64,000 nt of DNA from Corynebacterium yonathiae (GCF_027570195.1 NZ_JAKMUZ010000009.1:38355-102354), one strand, 5' to 3'. Shown: positions 55,091-63,594, numbered from the stretch's first letter. Notes: generated by a model from the letters alone, not told the origin. Numbers and translations are program-made.

Positions 55091-55163
55091 GTTTCTGCAT
55101 TGTGCAATGAGGCAGAAGCCATGCTTGGCGATGCCCCCAGCTGCTTACAAGAAAGGACGCCCT

Positions 55164-56087
55164 ATGTTGGTCATTGCCGCCCTGCTGGTCGGCGCCATAG
55201 TGCCGGTACAGACGGCCATTAATACGCGGTTTCGTGAAAGTATTGGCTCGCCAATTGTGGCGGGATTCTTTTCCTTTATTATTGGCTTGTTCGTTTCTGC
55301 GCTTATTGCTCTTGCGCTTACCGGCCACCTAATTCCGGATTTAGCCACCGCTGCGCAACAGCCCTGGTGGGTGTGGCTCGGCGGGTTTATGGGAGTTTCC
55401 TTCATCGTGGGAAATATTCTACTTTTCCCTCGCATCGGCAGTGTGGAGACCGTTATCTTGCCTATCTTGGGGCAGGTAACAATGGGTCTGCTTTGCGATA
55501 CCACCGGCATATTTAATTCCCCACACGTTGGAGTCGGCCCGCTGCGCATCCTCGGAGTGGCCGTGGTGTTGGTCGGAATCGCGTTGGTATTGGAAATCGG
55601 GCGCGGTGCCGCTACTACGCATGCTACAGCCAGTGGTGTGAAGCTGTGGTTGTGGCGGCTTTTTGGGGTTCTTATTGGAATGGGCTCAGCAACCCAAACT
55701 GCTGTCAACGGCTTCCTCGGCCGTGCATTGGGCAACCCCCTTCCCGCCGGCGAGGTTTCTCTAGCAGTCGGCGTGCTCTTTCTTGCAGTGCTGTCTATCG
55801 CCCCCCGTGGTCCGCGGCGTGCTCTTTTCACCCGTCCCGCCCCTGGTCCGTGGTGGATGTGGTTCGGTGGAGTGCTTGGGGCACTTTTCGTGGTTGGTGG
55901 GGCTAAGCTTTCTCCCATCTTGGGCACGGGAACGACCGTGATTGGATCGCTGGTGGGATCAATTGTGTGCGGTCAGGTAGTAGAGTCGCTCGGCTGGGGG
56001 CATGCGCGCCGGGGACTGCCCCCTATTCACCGCGTAGTGGGACTGGCCTTAGTCATCATTGGGGTCGTGATGGTGCGTTCGCTCTAA
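55164..56087 (+). CDS. DMT-superfamily transporter, YdcZ/DUF606 family
   Basis: About 307 residues from the ATG at 55164 (SD GAAAGGAC). It is a tandem duplication of two DUF606 halves with about ten membrane helices: ALLVGAIVPVQTAINTRF and FGVLIGMGSATQTAVNGFLG are the equivalent N-termini of the halves, and FMGVSFIVGNILLFPRIGSVET matches VLGALFVVGGAKLSPILGTGTT. DMT proteins export or import small molecules; no substrate is known for YdcZ. It lies on the same strand as the carboxylase but after a hairpin cluster. Confidence 0.82.
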   Translation: MLVIAALLVGAIVPVQTAINTRFRESIGSPIVAGFFSFIIGLFVSALIALALTGHLIPDLATAAQQPWWVWLGGFMGVSFIVGNILLFPRIGSVETVILPILGQVTMGLLCDTTGIFNSPHVGVGPLRILGVAVVLVGIALVLEIGRGAATTHATASGVKLWLWRLFGVLIGMGSATQTAVNGFLGRALGNPLPAGEVSLAVGVLFLAVLSIAPRGPRRALFTRPAPGPWWMWFGGVLGALFVVGGAKLSPILGTGTTVIGSLVGSIVCGQVVESLGWGHARRGLPPIHRVVGLALVIIGVVMVRSL

Positions 56088-56098
56088 AACGTAGTGCC

Positions 56099-57166
56099 TT
56101 AGCGGCGCCAGCGCTCGAGCACCAGGCGTCTATCCAGTGACCGTGAAACGCAGGGCGCAAAGGCGCCGTCTGCATGCATTTGCTCATTAAAGACGGAATC
56201 TCGATGATCTGGCTCGCCTTCTATCACTTTCATAACGCAGGTGCTGCAGGTGCCTTCTAAACAACGTGACATCACCGGCAAGTCAGCTTCCTCGAGTGCC
56301 TCGAGCACAGTGGCATTGGCTGGAACGTGTACGGTTTCCCCACAAAATTCCACATCGAAAGCGCAACCGCCTGCACCGGCATTTTTCTCTCCGCTAAGCG
56401 CTTCCATATCAGGGTGGAAGTTTTCCCAGTGGAAATTCTGGTGGGGAAGATAGTCCAGCACTACCTCCTTCGCGCCGGACATGAACCCTTGCGGACCGCA
56501 TACATAAAACACTGTTTCCTGCGGGGCTTGGGATAACAGGTGTCGGTAGATTTCTTCTTGCCGTGCACGGGGTGAGCCGAAAACTTCAATGAGACTATCG
56601 CCGCATATGCTGCGTAATTGGGGCAGGAGTACGGCGCGGGTAATGCTAGAGACAAAGTAAAGCACCATGAAGGGTTTGCCTTGGTGCTGTAGCGATTGGG
56701 CCATGGATAGCATAGGCGCAATACCCACACCGGCGCCGACGAGTACATAGTAGCTGGCGGTGTCAACGAGTTCGAAGTTATTGTGCGCTGGGGAGATAAG
56801 CAACTCATCGCCCGCGCGAAGTTGCATCATGACAAGGGAACCACCCCGCGAATTCTCTTCGCGTTTAACGGCGATGCCGTAAGTTAAATGTGCACCGGCG
56901 TCACAACTGGAGATCTCCTTGGGTGGCATTTCAAAAACGGAGTACTGGCGCACTAATTCCGTTTCTTCTGGTCCGGTGAGTGTGACGTCTACGTGGCAGC
57001 CGGGGGAGTAGTCGGGGAGTTCCTCGCCATCCTTTAAGCAGAATTCCAGCACCATAAGGTCATCAGCGACTCGGGTGATCTGTTGTACTGTGGCCCGCAG
57101 CCGCGAACCTTCGCTCCTTTTTGCTGTGCCTCGTGCCGGAGAGTGTTTTAAGGAAGTTTCGTCCAT
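56099..57166 (-). CDS. PDR/VanB-type reductase (FMN or FAD, NAD and 2Fe-2S)
   Basis: About 355 residues from the ATG at 57166 (SD AAAGGGG). Order: flavin-binding beta-barrel (YSPGCHVDVTL, VRQYSVFEMP), NAD(P)-binding domain (YYVLVGAGVGIAPMLSMAQ) and a C-terminal plant-type 2Fe-2S domain with C-x4-C-x2-C in RCLEGTCSTCVMKV and a last Cys in FAPCVSRS. Such reductases pass electrons from NAD(P)H to an oxygenase. The usual partner would be a Rieske oxygenase; here there is none, and the gene is divergent from two DUF2236 oxygenase genes. Partnership with these is an inference. Confidence 0.88.
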   Translation of the reverse strand: MDETSLKHSPARGTAKRSEGSRLRATVQQITRVADDLMVLEFCLKDGEELPDYSPGCHVDVTLTGPEETELVRQYSVFEMPPKEISSCDAGAHLTYGIAVKREENSRGGSLVMMQLRAGDELLISPAHNNFELVDTASYYVLVGAGVGIAPMLSMAQSLQHQGKPFMVLYFVSSITRAVLLPQLRSICGDSLIEVFGSPRARQEEIYRHLLSQAPQETVFYVCGPQGFMSGAKEVVLDYLPHQNFHWENFHPDMEALSGEKNAGAGGCAFDVEFCGETVHVPANATVLEALEEADLPVMSRCLEGTCSTCVMKVIEGEPDHRDSVFNEQMHADGAFAPCVSRSLDRRLVLERWRR

Positions 57167-57632
57167 TGTGGCCCCTTTCTGCTCAATGGCGTGGGCGGAT
57201 CGAGGGAAAAATGTGAAGCCTTTACACGTCCTGCAGTTCGTTCGTGTCTCGCGGTAGCGATTCACGCCATTCAGCCTTTTAAAGTGATTGAGGACATAGT
57301 ATCTACTAAACGAGCCCCATGTCACTCATGTGGCAAGCCTGCGTCGATTAACCGTGTTTGATACACCCACATGGGTGGGTGAACGCTTCCAATTGAAAAA
57401 TCTTTTGGCGCATCCACCCGCTTTATTTCTCGTGGTGGGGGAGTGTAGTCCGAGACCTTTTACCTACTTTTGAGAGTTTAAGACAAAGCAAAATGGGCAA
57501 ACCTCAGCGGGTTCCGTTGCGGTGTGATCTGACTCCCTATACGATAACCAGTAGATACCAAAAGTGATTTAGCACACAGATTGTTCAACAGTGCGTAGTA
57601 TGACACTTGAAATAAGAAAGAGAGTCACTGCA
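57167..57632. promoter_or_regulatory. Divergent control region, reductase / oxygenase operon
   Basis: The 466-base gap holds no convincing gene. A 14-base inverted repeat CACCCACATGGGTG lies at 57364-57377 and CTATACGATAAC at about 57538 may be a -10 region of the oxygenase operon. The stretch 57400-57600 is AT-richer than the flanking genes. Confidence 0.45.
57364..57377. promoter_or_regulatory. Inverted repeat, possible operator
   Basis: CACCCA-CA-TGGGTG: 6-base arms with a 2-base centre, between the divergent reductase and oxygenase genes. Its binding protein is unknown; it differs from the IclR-type palindrome. Confidence 0.45.
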
Positions 57633-59000
57633 ATGTCAACTCCCACCAAGCCCTTGGCGAGCGAAGCCACGCAGCCAGAGATTTTGCCGATGTCCGATAA
57701 TCCTTATGAGGATTTCCGCTATTTTTACCGCGATGGAATGCCGCTGCGCCCGGCGCCTAAGCGGCGCACCCCCACCCCGAGCTGGTCCGCGCTGCGCCAT
57801 AATATTTTTGATTCTTGGCACTCAGTGGAAGATTCTTGGGAGGGCTACGGTACTGCGCAAACCCGCCTTTTAGATGACCACATGTGGCAAACCGATGAGA
57901 CGGGTGAGAAGCTCGCCCAAGCCTTCCGTCGCGATGGCGCGAAGGAATCGCGGAAAAAATTTGAGCAGGCGCTAAATCAAGGCATCGATACTGTGCGTGA
58001 ACCTGCCCCTGAGCTGGTGGAGTTTTTCCAAGAAGTAGATCGGATCCCCAATTGGCTAGACCTCGAGGCCGCCGAACGCGGGCGCATAGCCTATTACAAC
58101 GTCACCCGCACCTCAGAGATTCTTGCTATCGCCTTTGCTTATTGGGCAACTACGTTGGAAGACCGCACCTCTGCGGCCACGGGCGAGACCGGAATGTTTG
58201 AGTTCCAAGCCATGCAGCGGTCTATTGAGACTGCACAGTTCTTTGTGGATCTAGGAAAGAAGAACGTTTTCGAGCGCTTTGGTGAGGGGCGCAAGGCGGC
58301 GGTTCGCGTGCGCCTGCTCCATGCCCAGGCAAACCGCGGATTGGAAAAGATATGGGGACCGGAGCACTATAACGAATTCGGGCGTCCAATCGGCTCTAGC
58401 TTCCTCGTCTCTGGAGAAGGCTGGTTTGGCATGATGCCGCTTGCGATCGACGAGTTTTTTGGCCGGCCGCATAGCGGCCAGGAATGGGATGACGTGGCTC
58501 AGTATTGGGGATACATCCTCTACATGATGGGAGCGGAGGAGCGCCTTATCCCTAAAACTGGCGATGAAATGCGCAAGATGACTGATTACATCTATGGCAA
58601 TGGCGGATATTCCTCTGCTTACCATGAGCGTGTGGCTACCGCGCTGATGTCCATCCTGGAAAGCCTCAACCCCCTCGTGCCACACGTTGCCCTTGGCGCA
58701 CTATCTACCATCTGCGGCGAGAAAGATACCAAGTTTATGGTGCAGGGCACGCGCTGGGAAAAGATCAACTTTAGGCCTTGGGCCATCCTCTTCAAGGCGG
58801 CCGCTAAAGCGGAAGCTCGTGCGGCCCGAGTTCGGGACAAGCTGCCAGGTGCGAAAAAGGCCAGGGTAAAGCGTGCCAATAATGGCAAACCCCCTTGGAC
58901 TGCGGTGACGGAGGTGATCAAAGACTACATCGCTAAGAACGAGCCAGATACCAAGTCCGATTACACCTTGCACGATGACTCGAAAGAAGCCCGCAGCTAA
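57633..59000 (+). CDS. DUF2236 oxygenase, rubber-oxygenase/MpaB-like (copy 1)
   Basis: About 455 residues from the ATG at 57633. The all-helical DUF2236 core (about 125-350) has DRIPNWLDLEAAERGR, R196-S-I-E-T200 in a helix, and LLH230AQAN exactly 34 residues after R196. In latex-clearing protein Lcp the corresponding R164, T168 and H198 (proximal haem ligand) have the same spacing, while the distal Lys167 is Glu199 here. Members cleave C=C bonds with O2 (Lcp, MpaB). A basic C-terminal region (KAAAKAEARAARVRDKL) may contact membrane. No signal peptide. It starts an operon with its paralogue and an aldehyde dehydrogenase. Confidence 0.8.
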   Translation: MSTPTKPLASEATQPEILPMSDNPYEDFRYFYRDGMPLRPAPKRRTPTPSWSALRHNIFDSWHSVEDSWEGYGTAQTRLLDDHMWQTDETGEKLAQAFRRDGAKESRKKFEQALNQGIDTVREPAPELVEFFQEVDRIPNWLDLEAAERGRIAYYNVTRTSEILAIAFAYWATTLEDRTSAATGETGMFEFQAMQRSIETAQFFVDLGKKNVFERFGEGRKAAVRVRLLHAQANRGLEKIWGPEHYNEFGRPIGSSFLVSGEGWFGMMPLAIDEFFGRPHSGQEWDDVAQYWGYILYMMGAEERLIPKTGDEMRKMTDYIYGNGGYSSAYHERVATALMSILESLNPLVPHVALGALSTICGEKDTKFMVQGTRWEKINFRPWAILFKAAAKAEARAARVRDKLPGAKKARVKRANNGKPPWTAVTEVIKDYIAKNEPDTKSDYTLHDDSKEARS

Positions 59001-59043
59001 ACCGACTTTACCAACTCTCATCAGGCTATAAGGAGAAACCACA

Positions 59044-60249
59044 ATGAATGCACCAGCACCGTTGAGCACCGTAAATGAATGGCCTGCCGGCCGCGGTAGC
59101 CGCGAAGAATTTGTGGCCAAGTATGGCACGCAACGCGCAGACCGTTACCAAGAGGCCTTCTGGGCTATGGATCCCGTGGCGGACGCTCTATTCACCAGCG
59201 GTCATACGGTTAAGGAAATCATGCCCAACCTGCGCGAGGCCTTAGCTCGCGGCACCGCCGATGACGATACCCTGCCGGAGGTAGCGGCATTGATTGAGGA
59301 TATGACCAAGGCACTTGCTGGTCTAGACGCGGAAAAGCTTGAGCGTGGTCGCCGCACCTACCTATCCATCCCGCCGTTGAGTCACGGTCTGGCGTTGGGC
59401 CCTGGTTCCTTGGTGCATACGTATGCTACCCCGGCCATCGCTGACCTTTTGATTAACACCGGCGAGCTTACTGACGGTGCAGTCAAGCGTCTTGCCTACA
59501 CCACAAATTGGACCTATTCGCTCTACCTGCCGGATGCTTTGCAGCCAGGAGGGGAGGGTTTTATTCATACAGGCATGGTGCGCGCGATTCACGCTCATGT
59601 GCGCCGCGTACATAACCGCAAAGGCTTGGACTATTCCGACTATGGTGCACCGATTAGTGAATTCGACATGCTGCGTACCTGGTTCGATTTCACGTATATC
59701 CCATATGCCGGGCTGCGCCGCATGGGCTGGCAACTCACCGCGGAAGAAGAAAGAGATGTGTTTTATCTGTGGAAGATAGTCGGCCGCATGTTAGGCATCC
59801 ACTCCGATCTCTTCCACGGCGAAGATGGTGTAGAAGCCTCGCAGGAGACCATGGACGCCATCCATGCGGTTGACGGTGAGATTAACGAGGCTGCCCGCCA
59901 GCTTGTCGATGCCCTGATGTCCGGCTTCGTTGTTAATGCTAAGGAACTCACTGGCTTCCCAGAAGACACGCTTGCAGATTGGACCGCTGCGCACGTGCGC
60001 ATCATCCACGGCGATGAGGTGGCTGATGCCTGTGGCGTGGCGCAGTCCGTGATGCAGCCCATCTTGGAGATGGAAGCTCCACTGGTACAAGAACGTTTTG
60101 ACCTGCTGCGCCAAGACAAGGAAGCCCTCGAGGCGGAAATCCAAAAGAATGAGGACATGGTGCGTCAAATGCTTACCCGTGATGCCACCTACATGAAGCA
60201 GGATGAGGGCGTGAAAATGAAGGACGGTTCGATGGCCGTCGGCGCTTAA
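59044..60249 (+). CDS. DUF2236 oxygenase, rubber-oxygenase/MpaB-like (copy 2)
   Basis: 401 residues; SD AAGGAGAAACC and 43 bases after copy 1. Core motifs: SHGLALGPGSLVHTYATPAI, R149-L-A-Y-T153 and AIH183AHVRR, again with the His 34 residues after the Arg, as in Lcp. The distal Lys of Lcp is Tyr152. It lacks the N-terminal extension of copy 1 and ends in a helical, charged tail (LRQDKEALEAEIQKNEDM). The copies are clearly diverged (not a recent duplication), so they may act on different positions or form a heteromer. No export signal is seen. Confidence 0.78.
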   Translation: MNAPAPLSTVNEWPAGRGSREEFVAKYGTQRADRYQEAFWAMDPVADALFTSGHTVKEIMPNLREALARGTADDDTLPEVAALIEDMTKALAGLDAEKLERGRRTYLSIPPLSHGLALGPGSLVHTYATPAIADLLINTGELTDGAVKRLAYTTNWTYSLYLPDALQPGGEGFIHTGMVRAIHAHVRRVHNRKGLDYSDYGAPISEFDMLRTWFDFTYIPYAGLRRMGWQLTAEEERDVFYLWKIVGRMLGIHSDLFHGEDGVEASQETMDAIHAVDGEINEAARQLVDALMSGFVVNAKELTGFPEDTLADWTAAHVRIIHGDEVADACGVAQSVMQPILEMEAPLVQERFDLLRQDKEALEAEIQKNEDMVRQMLTRDATYMKQDEGVKMKDGSMAVGA

Positions 60250-60347
60250 ATCGGTGACATGTATAACAAAAGTAGCGTACTGTTGTGACAGGCACAATGC
60301 CTGCGCGATGTACATCAATATCAACACCCCATAGGAAGGAAGTCCCG

Positions 60348-61721
60348 ATGTCTAAGGGCTACGCAGTTACCAACCCCGCCACAAATGAAGTGGTAGAAAC
60401 CTTCGATACCTTTACCGATGAGCAGATCCAGGATGCACTAGCCAAGTCTCACGAGGCTTTTCAAACCTGGCGTAAGACCCCAATTGACGAGCGCGCCAAG
60501 ATTGTCTCCCGTGCTGCTGAGCTCTTTAAGGAGCGTAAGAGCGAACTAGCCAAGATTGAGGCCCAGGAAATGGGCAAGGCGACCCCGGAAGGGGAGTGGG
60601 AAATCAACTTCTCTGGCGATATCTTGCAGTTTTATGCGGATAACGCGGCAGAGCACAATAAAGACAAGCCAGTCGATGTACCCGGCGGAAAGGCCGTGGT
60701 TCGCCGCCTTCCCGTTGGCACGCTCCTGGGCATCATGCCGTGGAACTATCCCATCTACCAGGTCGCCCGCTTTGCCGGACCTAACTTGATGAACGGCAAT
60801 TGCATTTTGCTAAAGCATGCCGAAATTACCCCGAAGTCCGCCGCTGCTATCGAGGAGATCTTCCGCGAGGCTGGCCTGCCCGAGGGAGTGTACATCAATA
60901 TCTATGCCGATCATGACCAGATTGCGGACGTCATTGCTGATTCGCGCGTCCAGGGTGTTTCTCTCACTGGTTCTGAGCGTGCCGGCGCCGCCATTGCGGA
61001 AATCGCCGGCCGCAACCTTAAGAAGGCTGTGCTGGAGCTCGGCGGTACTGATCCGTATATTATTCTCGATTCCGCCGATGTCACTAAGGCGGCTGAGGAA
61101 GCCTGGGTCAAGCGCATCGAGAACGTCGGCCAGGCCTGCACCTCCAATAAGCGCATCATCGTCATGGAGGATATCTACGACGAGTTTGTTGATGAAATGG
61201 TGCGCATCGCCGAGGGAATGGCACAAGGTGATCCTTCCAGCCCAGCGGATAACCAGTACTACCCAATGTCCTCGCGCAGCGCCGCAGAGAACCTAGACAA
61301 GCAGGTCCAGCGCGCCGTGGACAATGGCGCCACCATCCGTACCGGTGGCGAGCTGCATGAAACCGCGGCCTATTACACGCCAACCGTGCTTACCGACGTC
61401 CCCGTAGGCTCCGACTCCTACTATGAGGAGTTCTTCGGCCCTGTGGCCGAAATTTATAAGGTCTCCTCCGAAAAAGAAGCAGTGGAGCTAGCCAATAACT
61501 CCAACTACGGTCTGGGCGGCGCCGTCTTCTCTGAGGACACCGAGCGTGCCACCAACGTGGCTGACCAGATCGATACCGGAATGATTCACGTCAACCTGGG
61601 ACAGTACTTCTCCCCAGTGCTGCCTTTCGGTGGCATCAAGAATTCCGGCTATGGCCGTGAACTTTCTGTCTTCGCCCTAGACGAGTTCGTGAACAAGCAG
61701 TACCTGTACATCAACGACTAG
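60348..61721 (+). CDS. NAD(P)-dependent aldehyde dehydrogenase (succinate-semialdehyde dehydrogenase type)
   Basis: About 457 residues from the ATG at 60348 (SD AGGAAGGA). The catalytic Cys lies in NVGQACTSNKRI and the general base Glu in VLELGGTDPY; IMPWNYPIYQVARF and FGGIKNSGYGREL are standard ALDH motifs. The closest group is the GabD/Sad-like class with a short C-terminus. In this operon, after two putative oxidative-cleavage enzymes, it would oxidise the aldehyde product to the acid. The gap after copy 2 is about 98 bases. A perfect terminator follows. Confidence 0.9.
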   Translation: MSKGYAVTNPATNEVVETFDTFTDEQIQDALAKSHEAFQTWRKTPIDERAKIVSRAAELFKERKSELAKIEAQEMGKATPEGEWEINFSGDILQFYADNAAEHNKDKPVDVPGGKAVVRRLPVGTLLGIMPWNYPIYQVARFAGPNLMNGNCILLKHAEITPKSAAAIEEIFREAGLPEGVYINIYADHDQIADVIADSRVQGVSLTGSERAGAAIAEIAGRNLKKAVLELGGTDPYIILDSADVTKAAEEAWVKRIENVGQACTSNKRIIVMEDIYDEFVDEMVRIAEGMAQGDPSSPADNQYYPMSSRSAAENLDKQVQRAVDNGATIRTGGELHETAAYYTPTVLTDVPVGSDSYYEEFFGPVAEIYKVSSEKEAVELANNSNYGLGGAVFSEDTERATNVADQIDTGMIHVNLGQYFSPVLPFGGIKNSGYGRELSVFALDEFVNKQYLYIND

Positions 61722-61733
61722 GACAGAGTGGCG

Positions 61734-61758
61734 ACCGGCTAGCAATATGCTAGCCGGT
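61734..61758 (+). terminator. Terminator hairpin after the oxygenase-ALDH operon
   Basis: Perfect 10-bp stem ACCGGCTAGC (61734-61743) / GCTAGCCGGT (61749-61758), 5-base loop. The T-tract is weak (ATTGCCGTTG). Confidence 0.75.
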
Positions 61759-61804
61759 ATTGCCGTTGCCGTTTAATCAGAATCTAACATTCGTAACTAC
61801 CGAG

Positions 61805-61827
61805 CCTGACCCCCGGAAAGTAGACAC
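61805..61827 (+). repeat. Left inverted repeat of the IS3 element
   Basis: CCTGACCCC... to ...GTAGACAC. It pairs with 63080-63102 with five mismatches, all at positions 10-15 of the repeat. Confidence 0.8.
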
Positions 61828-61838
61828 GTCGGGGTTAG

Positions 61839-62714
61839 CTATGCTGCTTGGATCAGTGTAGCTGATGTGAGTGTTTCGAAGTCATCGGGAGCTAGAAGGT
61901 TGCACCAGGAGTGTCGTCTGCGCGTGTTGTAACGCATGCACCATCGAAAGTCTTCCTGCCGGCAGATAATGGGATTGTCAAAGACTTTCCGATCACGCAG
62001 CACTTCACGTTTTAAGGTGGCGTTAAATGACTCTGCCAGGGCATTATCGGCACTAGGTCCCACTGCACCCATGGATTGGCGCACACCAAGTTGGGCACAG
62101 TGGTCCCTAAACGCCTGTGAGGTGTGCACACTGCCATGATCAGAATGGAAAATTGCCCCTTTAAGGCTTCCGCGGACTTTGCTGGCATGAGACAAAGCTT
62201 CGATAGCCAGAGATACCCGCATGTGATCGGCTAGTGCATGGCCGACGAGCTTGCGCGAGTAGGCGTCAATGACCGTTGCAAGGTACATGTTCTTGCCACT
62301 CTTACACGGCAGGTAGGTGATGTCGCCTACATAGACGTGGTTCGGCCTGTTAGCGGTGAATTTACGGCCTACTAAATCTGGCATGACACGGTGACCAGGC
62401 TTGCGCCTAGTGGTGATGCATCGACGCCGTTTACTAAAGCCTTTTAACCCCATGGCTTTCATGATGCGTGCGACCTTCTTATGGTTGATCGGGCCGAGAT
62501 CCGTATCGTCGTTGAGGCTTGCAGCGATGCGTTTAGCACCATAAAGCCCGTGCTCATCATCGAAGGTGGTTGTGATTCTTGCACCAATAAGGGCATCAGA
62601 ATACATCTTTAACCTGCGCTTTTCACGGGTTTGCACCCATTTATAAAACGAGGAACGGTTCAGCTTTAACACGCGGGACATCCGTGTGAGCCGAGTACTT
62701 GGTTCGGTGGTCAT
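61839..62714 (-). CDS. IS3-family transposase, OrfB (DDE integrase)
   Basis: 291 residues, full length. HTH_21 region at the N-terminus (RLTRMSRVLKLNRSSFYKW), then the rve integrase core. The DDE residues are visible: Asp in VGDITYLP, Asp in IFHSDHGSVHTS and Glu in NALAESFNATLK, with exactly 35 residues between the second Asp and the Glu. It is in the same frame as the second part of orfA, not in the usual -1 relation. The stop is 34 bases from the left inverted repeat start. Confidence 0.92.
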   Translation of the reverse strand: MTTEPSTRLTRMSRVLKLNRSSFYKWVQTREKRRLKMYSDALIGARITTTFDDEHGLYGAKRIAASLNDDTDLGPINHKKVARIMKAMGLKGFSKRRRCITTRRKPGHRVMPDLVGRKFTANRPNHVYVGDITYLPCKSGKNMYLATVIDAYSRKLVGHALADHMRVSLAIEALSHASKVRGSLKGAIFHSDHGSVHTSQAFRDHCAQLGVRQSMGAVGPSADNALAESFNATLKREVLRDRKVFDNPIICRQEDFRWCMRYNTRRRHSWCNLLAPDDFETLTSATLIQAA

Positions 62715-62732
62715 AGAAAAACTGGAAGCGGA

Positions 62733-63033
62733 TTACCAGCGTGTCTCTTCGGCAAGATACTTCGCGGCCTTGCGCAGGATGTCGCGTTCTTCGCGCAACT
62801 TTGCGTTTTCTTTTGTCTCACTGGCGGATTCGCTCAGAATCAGTCGTCGCCTGAGTTTTATCACGCATGTTTTTCGAGTGGGCACGTTTGCCGGTGCCGT
62901 ACTGCTTAAGCCGGGAATAAAGTGAAGAACGATTGATTCCCAGCTCTGCTGCAGCCGTGTGAAGTGAGAGGTCCTCGTTGTTTTCGTAGAGGGCCACAGC
63001 ATCACGTTTGAACTGTTCGGAGTACCTAGGCAT
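62733..63033 (-). pseudogene. IS3-family transposase, OrfA (frameshifted)
   Basis: From ATG 63033 the frame reads MPRYSEQFKRDAVALYENNE with the HTH (AAAELGINRSSLYSRLKQYG) and ends early at TGA 62818-62820 after ERIRQ. The missing leucine-zipper part (ENAKLREERDILRKAAKYLA) lies in another frame (to TAA at 62733). A normal OrfA of this group is about 100 residues with both parts in one frame, so a two-base deletion or one-base insertion near 62815-62825 is likely. Confidence 0.82.
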
Positions 63034-63079
63034 GGTGGTAGATTACCTTTCTTCCCAACCCAACCGGGCTGGATATCAG

Positions 63080-63102
63080 GTGTCTACCAAACAGGGGTCA
63101 GG
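63080..63102 (-). repeat. Right inverted repeat of the IS3 element
   Basis: Reverse complement begins CCTGACCCC and ends GTAGACAC; partner of 61805-61827. Confidence 0.8.
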
Positions 63103-63104
63103 TC

Positions 63105-63594
63105 CCGAGCGCATTTGGGTGGAATGAAACAAGACTCCACCAATGCTTAGGATGCAAACCTTGGTCGAAGGTGAAGAAAGTTGTAGGAGAAGTACCTGTC
63201 AGACGGAAAATTGCAAAAGGAAACAAGAGCTTAGAAACTAAGTCAGGACGCTACACCTGAAGCTCAAATGGGCATTTAGTTAAGTAGGCATTTCAGTCCT
63301 TGTATTCAGCGCTCTTTTTAATAAATGCTTCCAATCTCCCGTAGGGAATGTACGGCCACACCGTAAGAGTTCAGCAGCAAAGCGCTCAGAATAGCTCTTT
63401 TGCATTTATATTTCATCGAAAATCTTCGCGTAATATTCGTCCATACAGGAAAGCGAGGCTTTTGAGTTTGTGCTCTGAGTCTAACTTTAAGATTCCCTTG
63501 TATACAGGGGATTTGTGTCTAAGACCCACTTCCGTATATAGTTAATTCTCGTTGCACGGAGAACGGTGAGTTCGAAGTGCTAGCAATAAAATAT
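63105..63594. other. Gene-poor stretch between the IS element and tRNA-Asn
   Basis: 490 AT-richer bases with no recognisable gene. The only longer frame (63348-63545, 65 codons) has no SD and an odd composition, with no domain I know. It may be decayed DNA left by insertions next to the tRNA gene. Confidence 0.5.

Larger units (their letters stand above)
61805..63104 (-). mobile_element. IS3-family insertion sequence
   Basis: About 1.3 kb with two transposase frames on the minus strand. The ends carry 23-bp imperfect inverted repeats (18 of 23 match): 61805-61827 and 63080-63102, both beginning CCTGACCCC and ending GTAGACAC. CCGAG stands just outside on the left (61800-61804) and on the right (63105-63109), compatible with a 5-bp target duplication if the right end is at 63104. 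Exact ends are uncertain by two or three bases. The orfA frame is broken, so the copy is probably inactive unless recoded. Confidence 0.85.

Noticed and set aside
60309..60902. 14-base repeat TGTACATCAATATC in the ALDH leader (60309) and inside the ALDH gene (60889)
   Set aside because: Several such 14-base matches are expected by chance in 64 kb, and one copy is coding.
63348..63545. 65-codon frame before tRNA-Asn
   Set aside because: No SD, no recognisable domain, unusual residue composition and a location in gene-poor DNA; likely chance.
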